64,000 nt of DNA from an uncultured Chitinophaga sp. (GTDB taxonomy: Bacteria > Bacteroidota > Bacteroidia > Cytophagales > Cyclobacteriaceae): the NCBI GenBank assembly GCA_902168205.1, contig CABHOK010000017.1, forward strand, positions 155,790 through 219,789. The letters are read 5' to 3'. Made by a program: the position numbers and the translations under genes. The notes under the pieces are model-generated. The model saw nothing but the letters and a program-made list of their open reading frames with translations. It was not told where the DNA came from and made no database searches. The stretch's first letter is position 1. Every line of letters begins with the position of its first letter. Of this stretch, positions 57,393-64,000 are shown one piece after another.

Positions 57393-58493
57393 TCAGCTGT
57401 TGATTTCCAGGTCCTGCTTGAGATTTTCAATTTCATCTACAACAGGCTGAAGCACAGTTTCCAGTTTTTCTTTCGAACCATCAGCATACTGCAAGTAAGC
57501 TACATAGGCTCCGTCTTCATCAACATGAACAATGTCACCTAACTTTTTATCGCCATCATACAGCGCAAGCTTTATAGCATCGTTCCAGTTAACTTCCTGT
57601 TCGTTCAGTGCATCACTGTTTATGGTGCCCTGTACTTTCAGATTTTCAATCTGCACATATCCTTCAATGCTCGAAAGACTTCCTTCTGCTTTTGAAGCAT
57701 CTTTATACTTTACAGTTGCTGCGGTGGCTATTAACGTTTCCTGATTTTGCAAGAGTGAAATGTTTATGTATGATGATGTAGTGGAGCTGTCGTCAAACTC
57801 GATGTTGAGTTTGTAAGGAGCCACCTGGATCATTAGCGATGCTGCCAGCGGGAAACCATCCTGGTTCCATTCAGCTTCCAGGTATATAGATGCTACTTTA
57901 ACCTGGTCTACATGCAGCGAAGCATTCAATAACGTTGGCTCGTAGTATGTTTCTTCAAACTCTTCATCATAGAATTCTATTTCGCTATAGTCTGTCAGCG
58001 TAAGCTTAGCATCATTGGTGGCTGAACCTTCCGTCGGGAATTGAATCTCAATTACTTCAGCATCGCTGATATACTCAAACTCACCTGCTTCGCCAAGCTC
58101 GGGGTTCCATGCATATACACCAAGGTTTGCTTCGAAATTAAAAGACTCTTCGGCTGTACGGCCGGCTGTATTTTTAGTAAATATACTCTTGAGGTCTTTA
58201 CCTTTTTGCTGAAAGAAATGACGGAGTTTCTTTCGATCGGCACCTACGCGGCCAAAGGGATCATCCGTTTCTACCAAATCAAAAAGATCTTTAATTGCCT
58301 TTAATCCATCGGCATCGGAAAGATCCTGTAAATCTGTTTTTGCATTTGAATTGAACGAAGAGATTTTAGCTTTTGCTTCCGTCTTCGAAAGCTGTGTGCT
58401 GTCTTTTTGATCATCGTCATCACTATCACACGAAGTAAATCCGATAACGGCAGCAAGGGCTGCGAGGGAGAGCAGTCTTTTTGTAATAATCAT
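57393..58493 (-). CDS. Hypothetical lipoprotein with acidic post-Cys stretch
   Basis: A 366-residue lipoprotein with Cys23 in the lipobox (TSCDSDDDDQK). The run of Asp after Cys is an especially strong form of the Bacteroidota surface-export signal. The rest is acidic, beta-rich and has no family that I recognise. It contains repeated segments about the length of a lipocalin-like strand pair (VKVASIYLEAEWNQDGFP, VAPYKLNIEFDDSSTTS). It is divergent from the OmpA-family gene and ends at a terminator. Confidence 0.7.
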   Translation of the reverse strand: MIITKRLLSLAALAAVIGFTSCDSDDDDQKDSTQLSKTEAKAKISSFNSNAKTDLQDLSDADGLKAIKDLFDLVETDDPFGRVGADRKKLRHFFQQKGKDLKSIFTKNTAGRTAEESFNFEANLGVYAWNPELGEAGEFEYISDAEVIEIQFPTEGSATNDAKLTLTDYSEIEFYDEEFEETYYEPTLLNASLHVDQVKVASIYLEAEWNQDGFPLAASLMIQVAPYKLNIEFDDSSTTSSYINISLLQNQETLIATAATVKYKDASKAEGSLSSIEGYVQIENLKVQGTINSDALNEQEVNWNDAIKLALYDGDKKLGDIVHVDEDGAYVAYLQYADGSKEKLETVLQPVVDEIENLKQDLEINS

Positions 58494-58692
58494 AAGGGTT
58501 TTATTTTAGAAAAATGTTTTCTATAGGTTAAAAAAATTCAATAGCTCCTTTTACGGAAAAACGGTTCAGGCGGGTTTCAAAAGAAACTGAATTATTTCAG
58601 TTCGTGCATTAGACACAAAGACTATAAGGATGGTTGGAAGTGAATAATAATTATTAATTTGGGTCACTATTTTTTGAACGCAGTCTTAACCT

Positions 58693-59640
58693 ATGAAGCA
58701 AGCATTATTCGCATTTTTTATCACCCTCATTTTTTCATCCTGTATTGTCAGCAAAAAAAAGTATGATGAACTGCTGGCACAGAAAATAAGAACCGAAGCT
58801 GACCTTGCCGACCGATCGGCCCAACTGAATAAAGCAAACAACGATCTTGATTCTCTTTCAGCACAATTGAAAAAACTGAAAGAAGATACAACCAAGCTTG
58901 GAACGGAGAAGAGAAGTAAAAGTCAGCAACTGGCAAGGCTTGAGAAGGAGCACAATCAATTAAGCAACAACTATAAAAATTTACTATCCAGCAGCGGTAA
59001 GCAAACGCGCGATCTTGTGCAGCAACAAGAACAACTGCAGGCTATACAGCAGCATCTTGATAAAACCAAACGTGAGAATGACTCGTTGAGCAATAGTCTT
59101 GCTGAACGCGAAAAGAAAGTACAGGAGCTTGAACAGGTGCTGGCCAACAAAGATAAATTTGTACAGGACTTGAAAAACAAGATCAGCAATGCCCTGCTGA
59201 ATTTCAAAGAGAACGACATTACGGTGAAAGTGAAGAACGGAAAAGTATATGTATCGCTTGCCGAGCAATTGCTTTTTGGTTCCGGTAGTATAGAGGTAGA
59301 TGCAAAAGGCGTTACCGCACTGCAGCAACTGGCCAAAGCTATAAAAGATCAGAAGGACATTAACATCATGGTAGAAGGGCATACAGACAATGTACCGATC
59401 TCGAAGAAGTCGCAGTATATGCAAGATAACTGGGACCTTAGCGTGATGCGTGCTACATCCATCACAAAGATCCTGACAAAAGCAGGTGTATCTCCCAAGC
59501 AGGTTACTGCGTCAGGTCGGGGTGAATTTGTTCCGTTGTCAGCAAATGATACCGAGCAAAACAAACAGAAGAATCGCAGGACAGAGATTATTATTACGCC
59601 TGACCTCGATGAACTTTTCAGAATATTAGAAACCAACTGA
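58693..59640 (+). CDS. OmpA-family lipoprotein with coiled-coil
   Basis: A 315-residue protein. The lipobox is SSC (Cys16) followed by IVSKKKYDELL. A coiled coil runs from about residue 20 to 170, with heptad-like repeats of Gln, Leu and Lys. An OmpA/MotB peptidoglycan-binding domain covers about 190-305 (GSIEVDAKG, VEGHTDNVPI, DNWDLSVMRATSI, ASGRGEFVPL, NRRTEIII). It probably ties the outer membrane to the cell wall over a distance set by the coiled coil. It is 13 bp before a small PLDc_N-like gene on the same strand. Confidence 0.9.
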   Translation: MKQALFAFFITLIFSSCIVSKKKYDELLAQKIRTEADLADRSAQLNKANNDLDSLSAQLKKLKEDTTKLGTEKRSKSQQLARLEKEHNQLSNNYKNLLSSSGKQTRDLVQQQEQLQAIQQHLDKTKRENDSLSNSLAEREKKVQELEQVLANKDKFVQDLKNKISNALLNFKENDITVKVKNGKVYVSLAEQLLFGSGSIEVDAKGVTALQQLAKAIKDQKDINIMVEGHTDNVPISKKSQYMQDNWDLSVMRATSITKILTKAGVSPKQVTASGRGEFVPLSANDTEQNKQKNRRTEIIITPDLDELFRILETN

Positions 59641-59653
59641 TACTATATATACT

Positions 59654-59824
59654 ATGGGAAGATTCATATCACTCCTCATTCTGATCATTGATATATTGGT
59701 GATTGTAGATATACTTCGCAGCAACAAGGAAACTGAAAAGAAGATTCTCTGGATTATTGCAGTAGTATTTCTACCTGTACTCGGACCTATCTTATATTAT
59801 TTTATAGGAAAGAATAAGTTATGA
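59654..59824 (+). CDS. PLDc_N-like small membrane protein (56 aa)
   Basis: A 56-residue protein (MGRFISLLILIIDILVIVDI... ending IGKNKL) with two membrane helices, about residues 4-21 and 31-51. It carries the RSNKETEKK loop and the PVLGPILYYF motif, which match the PLDc_N family of small bacterial membrane proteins. Its stop overlaps the MFS start by 4 bp (ATGA), so the MFS gene is probably translated by reinitiation from it. Confidence 0.85.
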   Translation: MGRFISLLILIIDILVIVDILRSNKETEKKILWIIAVVFLPVLGPILYYFIGKNKL

Positions 59825-61116
59825 GCGAAAGCAAGTTCAAGCCACTCTGGAGTCTGCCTGTTGTTGTCGCAGCTTTAGGATATTTTGTAGATATATATGA
59901 TCTGCTTCTTTTCAGCATTGTAAGAAGACCGAGTCTCATTTCATTGGGAGTTCCGGAAGATCAGTTGTTCGATCAGGGTGAGCATCTTCTTCGCATCCAG
60001 ATGGCAGGCCTGTTGGTCGGTGGTATCATTTGGGGAATTATGGGCGATAAACGCGGAAGGTTGTCTGTATTATTCGGTTCTATACTGCTATACTCACTTG
60101 CCAATATTGCCAACGGTTTTGTTACTTCCGTAGATCAATATGTAATACTGCGCTTTATAGCAGGTATAGGACTAGCGGGTGAGTTGGGTGCAGGTGTTAC
60201 GCTTGTATCAGAATCGCTGCCACCAAACCTGAGAGGTTATGGCACCACCATCATTGCAACGGTAGGACTGATGGGCGCTGTGGTGGGCAATCTGGTATCG
60301 CAGACTAAATTTGTCTCATCATCCTTTGAGTCGTGGCAGATATCATACTTCGTGGGTGGTGGTATGGGACTGTTGTTACTGATCGCCCGCGTGAGTGTTT
60401 TCGAATCGCGTATATTCATTGAATCAAAACAGCAAAATATAGCCCGTGGTAATTTCTTTCAGTTGTTCACCAAACGAAGCAGGCTCATCAAGTTTCTCGG
60501 GTGTATATTTATAGGTTTACCCATCTGGTATGTTATCGGCATACTGGTAACATTCTCTACTGAATTTGCGACAGCGCTTTCCATCGATGGAAAAATTACT
60601 CCTGGTAATGCCATTATGTATAGTTACATAGGGCTTGCGGTTGGCGATCTTGCCAGTGGTTTCTCGAGCCAGATATTCAAATCGCGAAAGAAGATTGTAT
60701 TCATATTTATACTGCTTACGCTTTGCTTTATCGTGTTCTATTTGTTCACACCTGTTAGAGATGCGAATTTCTTTTATGTGACATGTTTTATACTGGGTGT
60801 TGGTATAGGCTACTGGGCATTATTTGTTACCATTGCTGCAGAGCAGTTTGGTACTAATCTTCGATCGACAGTCGCTACTTCTGTTCCGAACTTTATAAGG
60901 GGAACGGTTATTCCTCTTACGTTGCTATTTAAATTTCTGCGCGATAATCTCCATGCCTACTATAGGCCATCGTTAGGTGATGCCGCTGCCAAGAGTACAG
61001 GTATGATTTATGGTGCGCTGATCGTGGGCGTTACTACCGTAGTGATTGCCCTGGTAGCGTTGCGTTTCATTGACGAAACGTATGGCCGCGATATGAATTT
61101 TGTAGAAGAAGATTAA
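59821..61116 (+). CDS. Major facilitator superfamily transporter
   Basis: A 431-residue protein with twelve predicted spans. The loop 2-3 motif reads IMGDKRGRLS (usually GxxxDRxGRR), and GELGAGVTLVSESLPPNLRG is conserved in the sugar/metabolite: proton symport group. The N-terminus places YFVDIYDLLLFSIV in helix 1. The substrate is not determined. It is last in the OmpA-PLDc_N-MFS run. Confidence 0.88.
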   Translation: MSESKFKPLWSLPVVVAALGYFVDIYDLLLFSIVRRPSLISLGVPEDQLFDQGEHLLRIQMAGLLVGGIIWGIMGDKRGRLSVLFGSILLYSLANIANGFVTSVDQYVILRFIAGIGLAGELGAGVTLVSESLPPNLRGYGTTIIATVGLMGAVVGNLVSQTKFVSSSFESWQISYFVGGGMGLLLLIARVSVFESRIFIESKQQNIARGNFFQLFTKRSRLIKFLGCIFIGLPIWYVIGILVTFSTEFATALSIDGKITPGNAIMYSYIGLAVGDLASGFSSQIFKSRKKIVFIFILLTLCFIVFYLFTPVRDANFFYVTCFILGVGIGYWALFVTIAAEQFGTNLRSTVATSVPNFIRGTVIPLTLLFKFLRDNLHAYYRPSLGDAAAKSTGMIYGALIVGVTTVVIALVALRFIDETYGRDMNFVEED

Positions 61117-61194
61117 CCTATCTGGTTTCACTTTGCGTTTGGGAAATAGTAAGTTTATTCCAATCTTTCTATTTGTAAAAGACCCCGACCCGTA

Positions 61195-63261
61195 GTGAAC
61201 AAAAAATTTATTATCCTCTCGTTCCTGCTATTCTGCGGTACGTTTTCTTTTTCTCAAAATGTTCAGTTAATCGATAGCCTTCACAAAAGTATTAAGTCCC
61301 ATCCGACAGAAGACCAGCGTAAATTCGAATTGCTTAGCGACTTAGCCTGGGAGCATCGCTGGGCTAATCCCGACAGTACAATTTACTATTCGCAAAAAGC
61401 TGTAGCACTTGGCAAGAAACTAAATCTTAGCAAGGGCCTTGCTGAACCACTAAACTTTATGGGCGTTGCCTATAACTACAAAGGTAATCGCATAACAGCT
61501 TTCGAAAAGTATGATGAGGCTCTGCGGGTATCGACTGCACAAAAAGATTCATCACAGATCGCACATACTCATAATAACTTAGGACGTCTTTTCTTTGAAC
61601 AGGGATTACTCTCCCGATCGTATGAACATTTTATTCGTGCGTTATCGTTGTTTGAGGCAGTCAATGATCTCTCTGGTTTGGCCTATACTTACCAGAGTCT
61701 TGCGGCCTTGTATAAACTTCAGCATGATCACGCGAAGGCAGAGAGTAATTTCAAGAAAGCCTATAACATCAGATTATCGCTAGGAAACACGCGCGATATT
61801 ATGTCAGCACTTGCTCAGTTAGGACGATTGTTTCAGGAAACCAACGAGCACGATAAAGCCCTTCACTATCTCCATCTGGCAGACTCTGCGGGTCGCATCA
61901 TCCACGATGAAATAAACCTTGCAGACATCAAGACCTATATAGCCGATAGTTATTTAAGTAAAGGATTGTTGCAGGAGGCAGAGGCTATATGTCTTGAAGG
62001 ACTAAATGTGATGCTTAAAAAGAATGCTGTGCGCATGCTTCCCCAGGCCTATCTCATGCTCGGACAAATCAAGTTTACAAAGGGAGAACTTGGTGAAGCT
62101 AAAAAGTATTTAAACATCGCGCTCACCATGGCCGCTCAGTCAAATGATCTCTCCTCCAAGATGGATGCTTACTATTGGTTATGGAGATTATCAGAACAGC
62201 AACACGACAAGGTGAGCAGCCTTCAACACCACAATCAATATCTTATACTAAAAGACTCCATCAAGGACCTTGACCTCACCCGACAAGTGGAGCGTCTTCA
62301 ATTTGAAATTGAGATTCAACGAAAGGAACAGGAAAATCAATTACTCAAAGCGAATGATGAAAAAAGTGAGGCGATTATCAAGCAACAAAAGCTTCAGAAT
62401 ATAATTCTCATCGTGGTAATTGTTTTTGGCAGTATACTTGGTTTTGTACAATGGCGTAATGACAAAAAGCGAAGAGAAATTAACGAGAAACTCGGACAGC
62501 AAAATCAATTTATAGCGAACCAACGCGAAGAGATCATTCAGCAAAACGAAAATCTGTTCCGCAGAAATCAGGAGTTATCAGATCTCAACCACGAAAAAGA
62601 TACCCTGATGAGTATTGTTGCCCACGATCTGAAATCTCCCCTTAACAGAATAAAGGGTATAGCTGATCTGATGGAACTGGAAGGCAAGTTACCAGACGAA
62701 CAAAAAGTATATCTTCAAATGACAAAGGATGCAACACAGGCTGGTCTTGACCTAATTAAAGATCTGCTTGATGTACACATGCTGGAAGAAAACGCGGCTC
62801 CTAATTTTTCAAATTTTGACATCAGTCAGTTCTTATTAGAGAAGATTGATGCCTTTGGTCCGTCTGCAGAATCTAAGAATATACATCTGCACATCACTAA
62901 GATTAACAACGATGAAGTTCGAATCGATAAAGATTACCTTAACCGGATTGTAGACAATCTTATTTCGAACGCTATTAAGTTTTCTAAAAAGAATTCTTCG
63001 ATTGAGGTTTCTGCCGGCCATTCATCTTCTGATTTCTGGATCTCGGTGAAAGATCACGGCCCCGGTTTTTCAGAAAGTGACAAGACACATCTATTTCAGA
63101 AATTCAAAAAACTAAGTGCCCGCCCAACTGCAGGCGAAACCTCCAACGGTTTAGGACTCGCCATTGTAAAAACTCTTGTTGATCGCCTCAAAGGAAAAAT
63201 TGAATTGATATCTGAACAAGGAAAGGGTAGTGAGTTTATAATTCGGTTTCCGGGTAAGTAA
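61195..63261 (+). CDS. TPR-domain sensor histidine kinase, GTG start
   Basis: A 688-residue kinase. It starts with GTG and has a signal peptide (about 1-20, FSFSQ). Periplasmic tetratricopeptide repeats (about 35-350) carry repeated NxxGxxxxxxGxxxxAxxxYxxAL signatures. A membrane helix at about 400-420 and a coiled coil come next. The phosphoacceptor is His477 in VAHDLKSPLNRI, and the ATPase domain shows NLISNAIKFS, VKDHGPGFS and GLGLAIVKT. The TPR part probably senses a partner protein in the periplasm, as in other Bacteroidota hybrid or TPR kinases. No response regulator adjoins it. Confidence 0.92.
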   Translation: MNKKFIILSFLLFCGTFSFSQNVQLIDSLHKSIKSHPTEDQRKFELLSDLAWEHRWANPDSTIYYSQKAVALGKKLNLSKGLAEPLNFMGVAYNYKGNRITAFEKYDEALRVSTAQKDSSQIAHTHNNLGRLFFEQGLLSRSYEHFIRALSLFEAVNDLSGLAYTYQSLAALYKLQHDHAKAESNFKKAYNIRLSLGNTRDIMSALAQLGRLFQETNEHDKALHYLHLADSAGRIIHDEINLADIKTYIADSYLSKGLLQEAEAICLEGLNVMLKKNAVRMLPQAYLMLGQIKFTKGELGEAKKYLNIALTMAAQSNDLSSKMDAYYWLWRLSEQQHDKVSSLQHHNQYLILKDSIKDLDLTRQVERLQFEIEIQRKEQENQLLKANDEKSEAIIKQQKLQNIILIVVIVFGSILGFVQWRNDKKRREINEKLGQQNQFIANQREEIIQQNENLFRRNQELSDLNHEKDTLMSIVAHDLKSPLNRIKGIADLMELEGKLPDEQKVYLQMTKDATQAGLDLIKDLLDVHMLEENAAPNFSNFDISQFLLEKIDAFGPSAESKNIHLHITKINNDEVRIDKDYLNRIVDNLISNAIKFSKKNSSIEVSAGHSSSDFWISVKDHGPGFSESDKTHLFQKFKKLSARPTAGETSNGLGLAIVKTLVDRLKGKIELISEQGKGSEFIIRFPGK

Positions 63262-63550
63262 TCCCGATGACTAATTAATCACTCTAAATATAGTGGCCAT
63301 ACTATCTTAAACGGTTCTACGCTAACCATTACCGATTCGGTTATTCAGTAGAGTTTTGTGGAGCTCGCATTAGAGCTAGTTGTTTAAACTATTCTTATTG
63401 GTTGATTTTTCAGAGGAGCGTGAGTTGTATTATTATTATTATTCTCACTTACGAGTATTCTTTGTCTTGTTGTTTTCTGCAGATTTCTCGTGGAGGATAA
63501 GGAGTTAACTCCGGAGATAGGTATCTATACTTAGAGTTTTGGAAGGCCCA
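63262..63550. other. Intergenic DNA between the TPR kinase and the rRNA operon
   Basis: No gene is seen. It contains a short trinucleotide run of TAT units (near 63428-63442) but no convincing hairpin or promoter. The 3' end of the rRNA operon lies to the right on the opposite strand. Confidence 0.5.
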
Positions 63551-63588
63551 TAAAACAAAAAAGCCTTTGATATTTCTATCAAAGGCTT
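63551..63588 (-). terminator. rRNA operon terminator
   Basis: A perfect 12-bp stem (AAGCCTTTGATA at 63561-63572 with 63577-63588) and a 4-nt loop. On the minus strand TTTTGTTTTA follows. It lies just beyond the 5S gene. Confidence 0.92.
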
Positions 63589-63599
63589 GTGTTAAAAGA

Positions 63600-63710
63600 A
63601 AGGCAACGACTTACTCTCCCAGGTATTATCCCAGTACCATCAGCGCTGGTGGGCTTAACTGCTCTGTTCGGAATGGGAAGAGGTGATCCCCACCGCTATA
63701 GTCACCTTAA
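63600..63710 (-). rRNA. rrf: 5S ribosomal RNA
   Basis: On the minus strand the stretch reads AAGGTGACTATAGCGGTGGG, continues through CCATTCCGAACAGAGCAGTT and ends GAGAGTAAGTCGTTGCC. This is the consensus 5S pattern, with complementary ends that form the terminal helix. The ends are approximate. It is about 160 bp after the 23S 3' end. Confidence 0.95.
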
Positions 63711-63843
63711 GGTCTTAAAGGATTTCGTAAACCACTTTCGTTAGCTAACGACCCTTTCAATATTTCTTGACATAATTGGCAAAAGAGTAGAAGTATTTAA
63801 AGTTAGTAATGTAAGCAAGCACATAGTAATTGTTTCGTTGTTT

Positions 63844-63871
63844 GCTCCGGCTATATCGCTATAGCCGGAGC
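63844..63871 (-). repeat. Perfect 12-bp hairpin in the 23S-5S spacer
   Basis: GCTCCGGCTATA (63844-63855) pairs with TATAGCCGGAGC (63860-63871) around a TCGC loop, directly beside the predicted 23S 3' end. No T run follows, so it is more likely a processing or structural element than a terminator. Confidence 0.8.
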
Positions 63872-64000
63872 CTTGAAGCGTTCGGGTAATTAGTACTGCT
63901 CAGCTTTGACATTTCTGCCTTTACACCTGCAGCCTATCAACGTCATAATCTCTGACGTCCCTTAATGGAAGTCTCATCTTGAGGTGAGTTTCGCGCTTAG
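63872..64000 (-). rRNA. rrl: 23S ribosomal RNA, 3' end (partial)
   Basis: On the minus strand the right edge begins CTAAGCGCGAAACTCACCTC and AAGATGAGAC, and the segment ends ...GCAGTACTAATTACCCGAACGC. Both are conserved sequences of the final 120 bases of 23S rRNA. The gene continues beyond the window; its exact 3' end is set approximately. Confidence 0.93.

Noticed and set aside
63424..63446. TAT trinucleotide run as a contingency (phase-variable) locus
   Set aside because: It is short, lies in noncoding DNA and is not near a promoter or start codon that it could switch.

Overview
The window comes from a member of the Bacteroidota, most likely a Cytophagales-type bacterium. The evidence is a SusC/SusD pair, lipoproteins with acidic residues after the lipobox Cys, promoters of the Bacteroidota type (TTTG-N19-TAnnTTTG), DUF4905 and DUF3667 genes, and the gene order rplC...rpsK-rpsD-rpoA-rplQ-carA-eno-divIC. 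GC content looks moderate. The sequence is chromosomal housekeeping DNA; I see no prophage, integrase, transposase or CRISPR array.

Layout. 222-6104 (minus) is a nutrient-uptake locus: a SusC-like TonB-dependent transporter, a SusD-like lipoprotein and a TIG-domain surface lipoprotein, with no enzyme or regulator inside the window. 6223-8042 holds an orphan 49-residue membrane ORF, a SlyD-type prolyl isomerase, heptamer-repeat intergenic DNA, a small membrane protein and a decayed YjbR-family gene. 8110-12881 carries a LysM/RlpA-like protein with DUF4905, then an nfeD-kdsB-DUF3667 run. 12894-23599 is mixed: an orphan PhnD-like binding protein, a glutamine cyclotransferase lipoprotein, an overlapping TonB receptor/YfiR pair, a DUF4139 protein, a multi-PAS histidine kinase, an Ldh-family dehydrogenase, an outer-membrane protein and DivIC/FtsB.

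23754-41070 (minus) is the core: eno, carA, and one long ribosomal run from rplC to rplQ that includes secY, map, infA, rpmJ and rpoA. Two nearly textbook Bacteroidota promoters with the same -7 sequence and the same spacing are visible, one before rplC and one inside the run before rpsH. The second is followed at once by a GC-rich hairpin. rpsJ (S10) is not at the head of the cluster.

41488-63261 carries a FecCD-type permease and ATPase pair, a large AsmA-like protein, an alpha-glucan phosphorylase homologue whose PLP lysine position is Thr, a VWA protein, a DODA-type dioxygenase, bioF-bioD-bioA, an SDR reductase, a lipoprotein, an OmpA-family lipoprotein, a small PLDc_N-like protein overlapping an MFS transporter, and a TPR histidine kinase. 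The right edge is the 3' part of an rRNA operon (minus strand): the 23S 3' end, 5S and a terminator.

I found no convincing new multi-gene system. The best leads are the internal rpsH promoter with its 5' hairpin, the PLP-lysine-less phosphorylase homologue, the 7-bp-unit repeats flanking a small accessory island, and the RGG tail on ribosomal protein S3. All calls come from reading sequence; no database search was run.
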